Shown: piece by piece, positions 38,488 to 47,298 of the stretch
Layout: the number at the start of each line of letters is the position of its first letter
Numbering within the stretch: the stretch's first letter is position 1
NCBI RefSeq assembly: GCF_024206495.1
Contig: NZ_JAMBPQ010000008.1
Coordinates: 124,001 to 188,000 of the forward strand
Length of the DNA stretch: 64,000 nucleotides
Reading direction: 5' to 3'
Origin: Paraburkholderia sp. CNPSo 3272
GTDB taxonomy: Bacteria; Pseudomonadota; Gammaproteobacteria; Burkholderiales; Burkholderiaceae
Made by a program: the position numbers and the translations under genes
Notes under the pieces: model-generated
The model's input: only the letters and a program-made list of their open reading frames with translations
Told to the model about the DNA's origin: nothing
The model's database searches: none

Positions 38488-39285
38488 TCACTTCGCGACA
38501 ATATCGCGGCCGAAATACTTCATCGACAGCTTCGTGAGCGTACCGTCCTGGCGCAGCGAATCGATCGCGGCGACCACCTTCGCCTTGAGCGCCGCATCGT
38601 CCTTGCGCATGCCGAAGCCCGTGCCTTCGCCGAGCGTAGCAGGGTCCTTGAGCGGCGCGCCCGCAAATTCGAAGCCCTTGCCCTGCGGTTTCGAGAGGAA
38701 GCCGTCCGTGGCGGTCTGCACTTCCTGCACCGCGCCGTCCAGGCGCCCGGCCGCGAGGTCCGCGAAAATCTGGTCCTGGTTCTCGTAGGTGACGACGTTC
38801 ACGCCCTGCGTGCCCCAATGCTTGCGCACATAGTCTTCCTGCGTCGAGCCTTGCAGCACGCCAACCGACTTGCCCTTCAGGCTCGCGGGCGTGGGCTGCA
38901 GGCCCGAACCGCGCTTCGCGACCATCTGGATCGGCATCACGTAGATGGCGGGCGTGAAGGCGATCTGCTGACGCCGCTTCTCGGTGATGTTCATGGCCGA
39001 ATTGATGACGTCGAACTTGCGCGCCTCGAGCGCGGCGATCAGGCCGTCGAAGCTGTTCTCCACCCACACGCACTTCATCTGCAGTTTCTGGCACACCGCG
39101 TTGCCGATATCAATGTCGAAGCCTTGCAGATCGCCCGCTGGCGTCTTGCTCTCGAACGGCGGATAGGCGGCTTCCACGCCGAAGCGCAGCGTTTTCGGGT
39201 CCTGCGCGTGCGCCGCGCCCGCCGTCATGCCCGCCAGGCACGCAAGGCTGGCCGCAGCCGCAAAGCGAATCATTTTCCTGTTCAT
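38488..39285 (-). CDS. ABC transporter basic-amino-acid binding protein (HisJ/ArgT-like)
   Basis: A 265-residue periplasmic protein with signal peptide (IRFAAAASLACLAGMTAGAA, cleavage AHAQD) and the SBP_bac_3 core. LRFGVEAAYPPFESKTPAGD and LQGFDIDIGNAVCQKLQMK are the Lys/Arg/ornithine-histidine subgroup pattern. EARKFDVINSAMNITEKRR follows the family signature. It is divergent from the OCD-family gene and lies 31 bases before the D-amino-acid dehydrogenase on the same strand. Permease and ATPase are not adjacent. A basic amino-acid ligand is suggested by subgroup and context. Confidence 0.9.
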   Translation of the reverse strand: MNRKMIRFAAAASLACLAGMTAGAAHAQDPKTLRFGVEAAYPPFESKTPAGDLQGFDIDIGNAVCQKLQMKCVWVENSFDGLIAALEARKFDVINSAMNITEKRRQQIAFTPAIYVMPIQMVAKRGSGLQPTPASLKGKSVGVLQGSTQEDYVRKHWGTQGVNVVTYENQDQIFADLAAGRLDGAVQEVQTATDGFLSKPQGKGFEFAGAPLKDPATLGEGTGFGMRKDDAALKAKVVAAIDSLRQDGTLTKLSMKYFGRDIVAK

Positions 39286-39376
39286 CGTCGTCACCCAATT
39301 CGTAATAAGTGTCTGTTCAAGTGTGCTGCGCTTCGTGCGGCGCCCTTTCACGATGGCCGCGGCCGCAGGAGGAATA

Positions 39377-39421
39377 TAGACGAAAAATAAAAATAAAGTC
39401 TAGAATGGACAAAAATGTCTA
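39377..39421. promoter_or_regulatory. Repeated TAGAC/GTCTA half sites between the divergent dau-like arms
   Basis: The gap between the binding-protein and dauB-like starts is AT-rich and holds TAGAC at 39377, GTCTA at 39398, TGGACA at 39406 and TGTCTA at 39416. The last two form an imperfect inverted repeat around AAAA. An arrayed set of the same half site in a divergent promoter is what an autoregulating repressor would use. Binding by the DauR-like protein is inference. Confidence 0.5.
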
Positions 39422-39444
39422 CACTGCGACTCCGGAGCCCCTAC

Positions 39445-40422
39445 ATGAACGAGATGTCCCAAGCCTTTGCCGCGCCGCTCGTCGTCGACGCCGCCCAGGT
39501 GCGCGCCGCGCTGCCCAGCCTCGACGTGCGAGGCGAACTCGCGCGCCTGTTCGCCTCGCTCGGCCGCGGCGACGCCGTGCAGCCGCCGCAAACCCTGACG
39601 CTGTTCCCGAAGCAGGCCGGCGACTTCATCACCTATCTCGGCGTGCTCGCCGAAGCAGGCGTATTCGGCGCGAAGCTCTCGCCGTACATCGTGGGCGCCG
39701 AAGGCCAGCCGCCCGTCATCACCGCCTGGACCGCGCTCATGTCGATGAAAACCGGCCAGCCGCTCATGTGGTGCGACTCGGCGCTGCTCACCACCGAGCG
39801 CACGGCGGGCACTACGGCGCTCGCCGTCGAACAGCTCGCGCCGCGCGAGGCTAAGCGCCTGGCCGTGATCGGCTCGGGCGCGGTCGCGCTGGCGCATCTT
39901 CGTCACGTTGCGCCGCTTCGCGCGTGGGAGAGCATTCGCGTGTTTTCGCCGAAGCTCGCCGGCGACGCACAACGCCAGGCCGAACTGCGTGAGCTGGATG
40001 CGCGCACAAGCGTGGCGCAGACGCCCGAAGCCTGCGTGCACGACGCCGACGTGGTGATGCTGTGCACCTCGTCGGGCAAGCCCGTGCTCGCGCTGGACAC
40101 GCTCACGAAACCCGCGCTCATCACCTCGATCAGCACGAACGTCGCACTCGCGCATGAAATCGATCCGGCCGCGCTGCCCTCGCTCGACGTGTACTGCGAC
40201 TATCGCCACACCACGCCGCAAAGCGCGGGCGAAATGGTGCTGGCCGCGCGCGAGCACGGCTGGTCGCCCGATGCGATCGCGGGCGATCTCGCGGAACTCG
40301 TCAACGACACCTGCCCGCGACCGGCGTACGCGCGCCACGCGTTCTTCCGCTCGATCGGCCTTGGCCTCGAAGACATCGCCGTCGCGAACGCGCTGTATAC
40401 GCATCTGCAAAGCGCACGTTGA
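39445..40422 (+). CDS. Ornithine cyclodeaminase/mu-crystallin family NAD(P)H dehydrogenase (DauB-like)
   Basis: A 325-residue protein of the OCD/mu-crystallin family. The N-terminal substrate domain has FGAKLSPYIVGAEGQPPVIT, and the Rossmann half is marked by RLAVIGSGAVALAHLRHVAP (about 137-156) and ADVVMLCTSSGKPVLALD. Members include ornithine cyclodeaminase, ketimine reductases and DauB, the enzyme that turns 2-ketoarginine back into L-arginine. The adjacent dehydrogenase and regulator favour a DauB- or ketimine-reductase role in converting D- to L-basic amino acids. GGAG seven bases before the ATG supports this start over the in-frame ATG at 39415. Confidence 0.82.
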   Translation: MNEMSQAFAAPLVVDAAQVRAALPSLDVRGELARLFASLGRGDAVQPPQTLTLFPKQAGDFITYLGVLAEAGVFGAKLSPYIVGAEGQPPVITAWTALMSMKTGQPLMWCDSALLTTERTAGTTALAVEQLAPREAKRLAVIGSGAVALAHLRHVAPLRAWESIRVFSPKLAGDAQRQAELRELDARTSVAQTPEACVHDADVVMLCTSSGKPVLALDTLTKPALITSISTNVALAHEIDPAALPSLDVYCDYRHTTPQSAGEMVLAAREHGWSPDAIAGDLAELVNDTCPRPAYARHAFFRSIGLGLEDIAVANALYTHLQSAR

Positions 40423-40496
40423 TGCCCGCTGCTGCGCGGCGCCAACTGATCGCAGTATCATCGATGTCCTTTCTGCCGCAACCCGGTCCCAGTCCG

Positions 40497-41174
40497 ATGC
40501 CGAAACGAGAAGACGAGAAAACCCGCGTGAAGAAGACCGCCAGCCCGAAGACCGCGCGCGACCTGCTGCTCGCGCGCTACGCGCACGTGGCGGACAGCAT
40601 CACCACGCTGTTCTTTCCGTTCGCGGAGGTCGTGATTCACGACCTCTCGGACCAGACCGTGGCGTATCTCTCGAACAATCTCTCGAAGCGCGAGGTCGGC
40701 GACGACTCCGCGCTCGAAGACGTCGAGGAAACCACGCGCAACAAGCTGCTCGGGCCCTACGAGAAGGTGAACTGGGACGGCCGGCGCATGCGTTGCGTGA
40801 GCACGGCGCTGTTCGACGACGAAGGGCACGCGGCGGGTGTCATGTGCATCAACTTCAACATCGCCGCGTTCGACGACATGCAGGCCACGCTCAACCTCTT
40901 CTTGCGCGGCGCAGGCGTGATCGCGCAGCCCGAGGAGCTATTCAGGGATGACTGGCAGGAGCGCATCAACACGTTTCTGCACGGCTGGCTGCGCGAGCGG
41001 CAGATCGCGCTCAACTCGCTCACGCGCGAACACCGGCGCGAACTTGTCGAGGCGCTGCACGCCGAAGGCGCGTTCAAGGGCAAGAGTTCCGCCAACTATG
41101 TGGCGAAGGTGCTGGGCATGGGGCGCGCGACGGTCTACAAGCATCTGCGCGAAATGAAGGCGGACGCCGAATAG
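40497..41174 (+). CDS. YheO/DauR-type transcriptional regulator (PAS_6 + HTH)
   Basis: A 225-residue regulator. The first half is a YheO-like PAS_6 domain (RYAHVADSITTLFFPFAEVV, IHDLSDQTVAYLSNNLSKR, MRCVSTALFDDEGHAAGVMC), and the C-terminus is a helix-turn-helix (SSANYVAKVLGMGRATVYKH). This architecture is that of DauR, which represses D-arginine catabolic genes in Pseudomonas, and of E. coli YheO. It follows the dauB-like gene by 75 bases on the same strand. A basic, lysine-rich N-terminal tail precedes the PAS domain. The start could also be the ATG at 40464; neither has a good ribosome binding site. Confidence 0.85.
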   Translation: MPKREDEKTRVKKTASPKTARDLLLARYAHVADSITTLFFPFAEVVIHDLSDQTVAYLSNNLSKREVGDDSALEDVEETTRNKLLGPYEKVNWDGRRMRCVSTALFDDEGHAAGVMCINFNIAAFDDMQATLNLFLRGAGVIAQPEELFRDDWQERINTFLHGWLRERQIALNSLTREHRRELVEALHAEGAFKGKSSANYVAKVLGMGRATVYKHLREMKADAE

Positions 41175-41192
41175 CGCGCAAGCCAGGCCTGA

Positions 41193-43001
41193 CTAGAAGC
41201 GCCAGTACAACGGCGCGATGAACACGACAACCGCCATCGACCACAGCACGATCAGCGCACCGATCTTCCAGTAGTCGCCGAACGCGTAGGCGCCCGGCCC
41301 GTACGTGACGATGTTCACCGGCGTGCTCATTGGCGTGAGGTGGGCTGCGCCCGCGCCCAGCGCGACCGCGATCAGGAACGGCGTCGCGGACACCCCGAGT
41401 TCCCGCGCTGTGGCAACCGCAATCGGCACGGTCACGAGCGCGGAAGAGTTGTTGGAGATGACCTGGGTCAGCACCGCCGCGACGACGAAGAGCCCCGCCA
41501 TCACGGCGCGTGGACCGCCCGAGCCGACGATCTGGATCACGTAGTCGCCAAGCAGATACGCGAGCCCGGTCTTCGACATCGCAGTGGCGAGCGGGATCAG
41601 CGCGCCGACTAGCACGCAGGTGTTCCAGTCGATGGAATACAGCTGGCTGAGCTTGATCACGCGTGTCAGCACCATCGCCGTCACGCAGATCAGCGTGGCC
41701 ACGGCGGCCGGCACGACATTGGTCGCCAGCAGCACGACCAGCACGGCGAGGATGATGAGCGCCTCGCGAGCGCCGCGACTGAGCGCGACGGTCTGGCGCC
41801 GCACGGCCTGCGGCGCATCGACCATGAGGATCTGCGGGTCGGAGAAGTGCTTGTCCAGCGCCTCCCATGTGCCACGAAACAGCAGATGGTCGCCGGCAAG
41901 CAGATTCGTGGACGGTCCAGGTACGTCTTCGCCACCCCGCTGGACGGCGAGAACCATCAGGTCGCCTTCGTGCGTCGCCATGCCCGCAAACACGGTTTGA
42001 CCGATCAACGCGGAGCGCTGCGGGATCACCACTTCCGCAAGGCCTGACGTACGGTTGAACAGCGCATTGGTCACTGCCTGCGATTCCGCGTACGGCTCGC
42101 GAATGGCGAGGTGCAGGTCGTTTGCCAGCCGGGCGACAACCTGCGCGTCGCCCCGCACCAGAAGGTGCTGCCCCTCGAGGGCGGCTTGCCCGCCCAGTTC
42201 CGCATCCTCTTCGTCCGTGAGCCCGAGGACGCTGAGGCCCGGGTATTGCGACAGATCGACGTCGCCCACCGTCTTGCCGATGAACGGCGAGCCGGCGCGC
42301 ACGCGCAGGCGGCACACGTCGTCGGCCATGCGGTACTGCTCGACAAGCGTATGCGCATGCTGGCTGAAATCGGCAGGCAGCGACCCCGAACTGCGTTTGG
42401 GCAGCAAGAGCGGCCCCAGCACCAGAATGATGACGAGGCTGCCCGCGAAAAGCGGCAGGCCGACAATCGACCATTCGAAGAAGCGAATCGGCGCGCCGCC
42501 TGCCGCATCGGCCGCGCTCGCGGCGATGACATTCACAGGACTGCCTAGCAGTGTGAGCTTGGCGCCGGTCAGGCACGCAATCGACACCGGCATCATCAGT
42601 TGGGAAGGCTCGAGCCGCGTGCGCACGCAGACGATGACCGCGATCGGCAACATCGCGACAACGGCGCCGTTCATGCCGATCAGCGCCGTCGAGATGGCGG
42701 ACAGGATCAGCAGCGAAGCGATGAGCCGCTTCTGGCTCTGGCCGGCATGACGAATGAGCCACTGGCCCGCCCATGTGCCCACGCCGGTCGTCTCGAGGCC
42801 GATCCCGACGCCGAGCAGCGCGGCGATGAAGACGATGAGCGGATCGCCGAATCCGCCCAACGCCTCGTGCATCGTCAGCACGCCGGTGAGGTAGAGGGCG
42901 AGCAGCGACATGACGGCGACCACCGCCGCCGGCAGCTTGTTCCAGATGAACAGCACCATCGTTACGACGAGGATGAGCGAGGTAACGATCATCGGATTCA
43001 T
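41193..43001 (-). CDS. SLC13-type permease with RCK_C (TrkA-C) domains
   Basis: A 602-residue inner-membrane protein of the divalent anion:sodium symporter (SLC13/ArsB-NhaD-like) class. N-terminal helices 1-~205 and C-terminal helices ~395-602 flank a cytoplasmic insert with two TrkA-C repeats (VCRLRVRAGSPFIGKTVGDV; LAEVVIPQRSALIGQTVFAG). Hairpin signatures are LLGSPVNVIAAS and its repeat MSTPVNIVTYGPGAY. Substrates in the family include dicarboxylates, sulfate and citrate; the cargo here is unknown. It converges with the dauR-like gene. Confidence 0.9.
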   Translation of the reverse strand: MNPMIVTSLILVVTMVLFIWNKLPAAVVAVMSLLALYLTGVLTMHEALGGFGDPLIVFIAALLGVGIGLETTGVGTWAGQWLIRHAGQSQKRLIASLLILSAISTALIGMNGAVVAMLPIAVIVCVRTRLEPSQLMMPVSIACLTGAKLTLLGSPVNVIAASAADAAGGAPIRFFEWSIVGLPLFAGSLVIILVLGPLLLPKRSSGSLPADFSQHAHTLVEQYRMADDVCRLRVRAGSPFIGKTVGDVDLSQYPGLSVLGLTDEEDAELGGQAALEGQHLLVRGDAQVVARLANDLHLAIREPYAESQAVTNALFNRTSGLAEVVIPQRSALIGQTVFAGMATHEGDLMVLAVQRGGEDVPGPSTNLLAGDHLLFRGTWEALDKHFSDPQILMVDAPQAVRRQTVALSRGAREALIILAVLVVLLATNVVPAAVATLICVTAMVLTRVIKLSQLYSIDWNTCVLVGALIPLATAMSKTGLAYLLGDYVIQIVGSGGPRAVMAGLFVVAAVLTQVISNNSSALVTVPIAVATARELGVSATPFLIAVALGAGAAHLTPMSTPVNIVTYGPGAYAFGDYWKIGALIVLWSMAVVVFIAPLYWRF

Positions 43002-43060
43002 GTGTTCGACCTTCGTGCGACTTCACCAGTGCGCTAGTCCGCCGTCAGCAGCCGCGAAAG

Positions 43061-44722
43061 CTAGTAGCCCAGCGCCGCGCCATCCCCGCGCGGATCGGCG
43101 CCGCCTTCATAGAAGCCCTGTTCGTGATCGATCCGGATCGCGTGGGCATGTCCCATGTTGTCGTTCCAGTGCGTGACCATCTGCACCGGCTGACCCCGGC
43201 GTTTCAGTTCGCGCACGACTTCGTCGGAAATGCGTCCTTCGAGCGACATGTTGCGCGTTTTGGTGCCCCAGGTACGGCCCATCAGCCAGCGCGGCGCCTC
43301 GATGGCCTGCTGCACGTCGTAGCCGAAGTCCACGATCCTCGTGACGAGCGCCGCCTGCGTCTGCGGCTGCCCTTCGCCGCCCATCGAACCGAATGCGAGG
43401 CAAGGCTTGCCGTCGCGCGACATCAGCGCCGGGATCAACGTATGGAACGTTCGCTTGCCCGGCTGCAGGCTGTTCGGATGATGCTCGTCCAGCGAGAAGA
43501 ACGCGCCGCGATTCTGCATGATGATGCCGGTGTCGCCACCCATCACCGCGCTGCCGAAGTCGTGATAAATCGACTGGATCAGCGAGACGACCATCCCGTC
43601 CTTGTCCGAGGCGCAGAAGTAGCAGGTGTCGCCGTCCGGCGCGCGGCGCTCGTGCGGATGCTGATAGGCAATGCCCGCGGGCACCGTTGCGATGTCGAGC
43701 GCACGTTCGGGGTCCAGCAGTTTGCGGCGCTCGTCGCAGTACGCCTTGGAGATGAGCTCGTCCACCGGTATCGCGACGAAGCTCGGGTCGGTAAGCCACT
43801 CTTCGCGGTCGGCAAACGCGATCTTCACCGCTTCGGCGAGGTAGTGATAGTAGTCTGCCGTGCCGTCGCCCCACGCGGTGACGTCGTAGCCCTCGATCAG
43901 GTTCAGGATTTGCAGCGGCGTGAAGCCTTGCGTGTTCGGCGGCAGTTCGTACACCGTGTTGCCCCGGTACGTCGTGCTGATCGGCGTCACCCATTGCGCG
44001 TGGTACGCGGCGAAGTCGTCTGCCTGCAGCGGTGAGCCCGCCTGACCGATCGCGCCGCAAATGCGCGCAGCGAGATCGCCTTCGTAAAATCCCGCCCGCG
44101 CGCCGTGATCGGCGAGATGCTGCAGCGAGCGTGCAAGCGCACCCTGCACGAGCCGTTCGCCGTCGGCCGGCACGCGGCCGCCCGGCATGAAGATCGCCGC
44201 GGTTTCGGGATATTTCGTGAGGATCGGCACGTCCTGCGCCGTCCAGTCCGCGAGCGAGCGGCTCACCGGCACGCCGTCGCGAGCGTAGCCGATCGCCGGC
44301 CCGAACAGGTCCGCCCATGTCAACCGCCCAAAGCGCTCGTGGGCAAGACGCCAGCCGTCAATCGCGCCCGGCACGGTGAGCACGGCCTGTGGCCCGCGCG
44401 CCGCGATTTCGTCGGCGCCGGCGCTGCCCCGATAGCGGGCCAGCGTGGCTTGCTGCGCAGCGGGTCCGCTCGCATTGATGGCGTAGACCTGCTCGCTCTT
44501 GCCGTCGGCGATCAGCCAGAATCCGTCGCCGCCCAATCCCGCCATGTGCGGGTAGGCGACGCACAGCACGGCGTTCGCGGCAATCGCGGCATCGACTGCC
44601 GTTCCGCCGCGTTGAAGCATGGCGACGCCCGCCTGGCTCGCGAGATAGTGAGGAGTCGACACCATCCCTTGCGGTGCGCGGGTGGGCGGCCGACCGGTGC
44701 GAGGGCCGTTTGGATGACTCAT
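43061..44722 (-). CDS. Gamma-glutamyltransferase family protein
   Basis: A 553-residue Ntn-hydrolase homologue. The large-subunit start is GMVSTPHYLASQAGVAML, the family motifs PHMAGLGGDGFWL and GGEGQPQTQAALVTRIVDFG are present, and the autoprocessing nucleophile would be T366 in DGDTCYFCASDKDG. No signal peptide is seen, so it appears cytoplasmic, unlike periplasmic Ggt. It belongs to the non-classical GGT group, some of which are acylases. It is third in a run after a lactate-permease homologue and a small membrane protein; substrate unknown. The start is the ATG with GGGAG about ten bases upstream. Confidence 0.88.
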   Translation of the reverse strand: MSHPNGPRTGRPPTRAPQGMVSTPHYLASQAGVAMLQRGGTAVDAAIAANAVLCVAYPHMAGLGGDGFWLIADGKSEQVYAINASGPAAQQATLARYRGSAGADEIAARGPQAVLTVPGAIDGWRLAHERFGRLTWADLFGPAIGYARDGVPVSRSLADWTAQDVPILTKYPETAAIFMPGGRVPADGERLVQGALARSLQHLADHGARAGFYEGDLAARICGAIGQAGSPLQADDFAAYHAQWVTPISTTYRGNTVYELPPNTQGFTPLQILNLIEGYDVTAWGDGTADYYHYLAEAVKIAFADREEWLTDPSFVAIPVDELISKAYCDERRKLLDPERALDIATVPAGIAYQHPHERRAPDGDTCYFCASDKDGMVVSLIQSIYHDFGSAVMGGDTGIIMQNRGAFFSLDEHHPNSLQPGKRTFHTLIPALMSRDGKPCLAFGSMGGEGQPQTQAALVTRIVDFGYDVQQAIEAPRWLMGRTWGTKTRNMSLEGRISDEVVRELKRRGQPVQMVTHWNDNMGHAHAIRIDHEQGFYEGGADPRGDGAALGY

Positions 44723-44791
44723 GATGAATGCGCTCCCGTGATGTTGATCCGGCAAAGCGACACGCTCCAACGCGCGAAAGCGACGAGTCGA

Positions 44792-45010
44792 TCAGGAGGC
44801 CCGATCGTCGAACTCGACGCCCGCGTCCCTGACCTTGTCTTTGGAGTGATCCATGAACCGCGTGATGATCGGCAGCGCTCCGCCGGCAATCACGCATAGC
44901 AGGCCGAGGCTCAGCAGCAGCGTGTTACCGGTGGTCGCGCCCCTGCTGGTGAGCGGAAAGGCCAGGAACATCAGGATCAGCGCCACCGTTTCTGCAACGA
45001 GCTTGTCCAT
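44792..45010 (-). CDS. Small two-helix membrane protein (72 aa)
   Basis: A 72-residue protein with two hydrophobic helices, AETVALILMFLAFPLTS and TLLLSLGLLCVIAGGALPI, joined by a short polar turn, and a charged tail (HSKDKVRDAGVEFDDRAS) predicted to be cytoplasmic. GAGG eight bases before the ATG fixes the start. It sits ten bases after the permease and 69 before the gamma-glutamyltransferase-like gene, so it is almost certainly in the same transcript. It may be an accessory subunit of the permease; no family recognised. Confidence 0.65.
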   Translation of the reverse strand: MDKLVAETVALILMFLAFPLTSRGATTGNTLLLSLGLLCVIAGGALPIITRFMDHSKDKVRDAGVEFDDRAS

Positions 45011-45020
45011 GCCGATGACC

Positions 45021-46655
45021 TCACGCGAGCATGACGAGAACAATCGTGCCTATCCCGGTGAGAATGGCCACGATGATCGTCCACGGGATGGCGAGTTTCA
45101 TGACCGCGCCTTCCTGCCCCTTGATACCGGTGATGCTGGTTCCCAGCACGATATTCGCGGGGCCGATCGCATTCCCGTAGGCGCTGCCGGCGGCCTGCGC
45201 CGCCACGATCGCCTCCACGGGCAGCGAATGCAAATGCGCCACGTCGCTCTGCAAGCCGCCGAACAGGACATTCGATGCGGTGCTGCTCGACGTCATGAAC
45301 GCGCCAAGCGCGCCAATCACACTGGCAATGCCCGCGTAGACGAGCGGGGGCGACGCGTCGGCAATACCGTGCGCGAGCACCATGGTCTGTCCGCTGTGAT
45401 CGAGAACCCGGCTCGTCACGAGGAACGCAATGACCGGCAGCGACGCGGGCACGCCATCCACGATGAGCGAGCGCCCGAGGTTCTCCTTGCCATGACGCGA
45501 CTGCCAGGCCCCGTAGTAGCCATTCGCGCGATATACGATCCACACGATGATGGCCGATATCAGCAGCATCGTTCCAGGATGGGTGAACGGTGCGAACGGC
45601 GCATAACGCGTGACCGCCGCATTCATCACGCCGAACCCTGTGGTCACCTCGGGAAACGGCAGGCCGATACGGAATTGCCGCAAGGCGCTATTCAGCGGAT
45701 CGATCAGCAAAATACCCAGCGTGACGACCGTGAGCACGACATACGGCAGAAAAGCCATGCCGATGCTCATCACCGGCTCGCTCGCCTCCGACTCGGTACG
45801 GACCGCCGTTTCGTCCATTGCCGGCCGCTCCGGCACATCGGCTTGCGGAACCGGGTCGCTGAAACGGCGCCAGCGAGAGAGCGGGTACAGCGCGATCATC
45901 GCAATGGCTGCTGCGAGAAAGGTGGAGAGTTCCGGACTCAGGAACGCAAATATCAGCTGGCCGAAGCCGAGGATGGTGCCCAGAATCAGGACGAGCGGCC
46001 ATGCGTGACGCACTGCGGGCCAGCGTCCGTACAGCCAGACGATCAGCAGGCCGCCAAAGTAGGTGGGAATCAGCAGGAGTAGCGAGGATTCGAACGCGGC
46101 TCGCGTCACGTCCTGCACATCCGCCACCTGCAAGGTCGCCAGCCAGCCGACGCCAAGCGTGCCGAAGAACCGCGCCCATGCGTGAGCAATGATCGAAATG
46201 GCGGCGGCATAAACCGGCCTGACGCCAATGGCGAGCAATAGCGGCGCAACCACGGCAATCGGCGCGCCGAAGCCCGCGATGCCCTGCAGAAACGATGAAA
46301 ATACCCAACCGAGCCCGAGAATGACGAACAACTCATTCCGGCTAAAGCGGGAAATTCCATGCCGGAGGGCGTCGTATCCGCCAGCCTGTTTGGTGATCTG
46401 ATAGAGCAGCAATGCCGGCCACATGACATACAGGATGAATATGGCGTCCCATACGCCCTTCGCACTTGCGACAGTCAATGTCCCAAGTGGAGTGCGGAAG
46501 GCGAAAAAGGCAATCAAACCCGCCACGAACATTGCACCCGGGCCAGCCTCAGGCGCGCGCCAGCGAAGCGGCACGAGAAAGACAAGCAGCGCAACGATGG
46601 AAAGTGTTGCCAGAATCCAGTGAAGCAGATCGACCGGAATTGATGTGTCAGCCAT
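45021..46655 (-). CDS. L-lactate permease family transporter
   Basis: A 544-residue inner-membrane transporter of the LctP/LldP family with about 12-14 helices. Family segments include LGWVFSSFLQGIAGFGAPIA and the C-terminal half repeat GALGAFMTSSSTASNVLFGG, then SAYGNAIGPANIVLGTSITG. A long charged loop (~275-305) separates the halves. Known members import L-lactate, D-lactate or glycolate with protons. No lactate dehydrogenase is nearby; a gamma-glutamyltransferase homologue is, so a different carboxylate such as pyroglutamate or a gamma-glutamyl product is possible (inference). GGGAAGG precedes the ATG closely. Confidence 0.9.
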   Translation of the reverse strand: MADTSIPVDLLHWILATLSIVALLVFLVPLRWRAPEAGPGAMFVAGLIAFFAFRTPLGTLTVASAKGVWDAIFILYVMWPALLLYQITKQAGGYDALRHGISRFSRNELFVILGLGWVFSSFLQGIAGFGAPIAVVAPLLLAIGVRPVYAAAISIIAHAWARFFGTLGVGWLATLQVADVQDVTRAAFESSLLLLIPTYFGGLLIVWLYGRWPAVRHAWPLVLILGTILGFGQLIFAFLSPELSTFLAAAIAMIALYPLSRWRRFSDPVPQADVPERPAMDETAVRTESEASEPVMSIGMAFLPYVVLTVVTLGILLIDPLNSALRQFRIGLPFPEVTTGFGVMNAAVTRYAPFAPFTHPGTMLLISAIIVWIVYRANGYYGAWQSRHGKENLGRSLIVDGVPASLPVIAFLVTSRVLDHSGQTMVLAHGIADASPPLVYAGIASVIGALGAFMTSSSTASNVLFGGLQSDVAHLHSLPVEAIVAAQAAGSAYGNAIGPANIVLGTSITGIKGQEGAVMKLAIPWTIIVAILTGIGTIVLVMLA

Positions 46656-46723
46656 CTCCTTCCCTCATACCGAGAAAGTCTCCGCTAATGTTGGGAGATT
46701 CGGCTCGGAAATCGATTGACCTG

Positions 46724-46751
46724 ATGATAGTCGCTTTTGTTTAAGCCGCAA
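46724..46751 (-). promoter_or_regulatory. Candidate sigma-70 promoter for the lactate-permease operon
   Basis: On the minus strand TTGCGG (46746-46751) is followed after 16 bases by TATCAT (46724-46729), a 5/6 match to the -10 box. The start codon is about 70 bases further on. The surrounding DNA is AT-rich. TGTTGCACAAC further upstream (near 46778) is a small palindrome that could be a regulator site. Confidence 0.4.
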
Positions 46752-47298
46752 GCGAAAAATCCAGTAACTTATTTCGTTGTGCAACATTTTTTCCGATTTG
46801 AGTGGCTTATTCTTCTTTAAAAATTATTTTGTTATTTAACGTCGATTCTCGATCGATCACCGACATTCGAAAAAGAGCGAAAAGACCATCTCGTGAACGA
46901 ATCGCGGGTTTCCCTCTATTTCTGTCAACAATGATTGCGCCCGCAATGAAACATCGGCATCTCTGCAGGGAGACATCCCACAGGTTGGGATGCCGGGCGC
47001 GCGCCACTAGATCAGGTTTGCTAACGCGCACTCGACCGTTGCGCGCTATATCAACCGTGTACGCGAATTGGGGATCAAATGTAACCGTTTGGATTTTTCC
47101 CGCTGCAGCGAATTAGCCGAAGCGCAGCGCTCCGAAAAGCACAGCTTTCGGACATGCCTGCATCGAAATGCGGCCGGTCATTCTACGCGCTGCTTCGCCT
47201 CGACATGCTTCCTGCCCGGTCTGGGCACATCGCCGATTCATGACGCATGCCCGCATGCCTGCCGGCACTGACGCAGGATTGACCGCTTAGCCTGCCGG
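46752..47298. other. Intergenic stretch, AT-rich on the left
   Basis: About 550 bases without a supported gene. Bases 46760-46870 are strikingly AT-rich for this genome (for example TTTAAAAATTATTTTGTTAT). Such a patch is typical of an upstream region that binds H-NS-like or IHF proteins. A plus-strand frame of 104 codons starts in it but shows no protein-like character. The rest is GC-rich with no repeat or RNA gene that I can see. Confidence 0.45.

Noticed and set aside
46802..47116. A 104-codon plus-strand frame in AT-rich DNA
   Set aside because: It starts in the AT-rich block without a ribosome binding site and its second half is random in composition.
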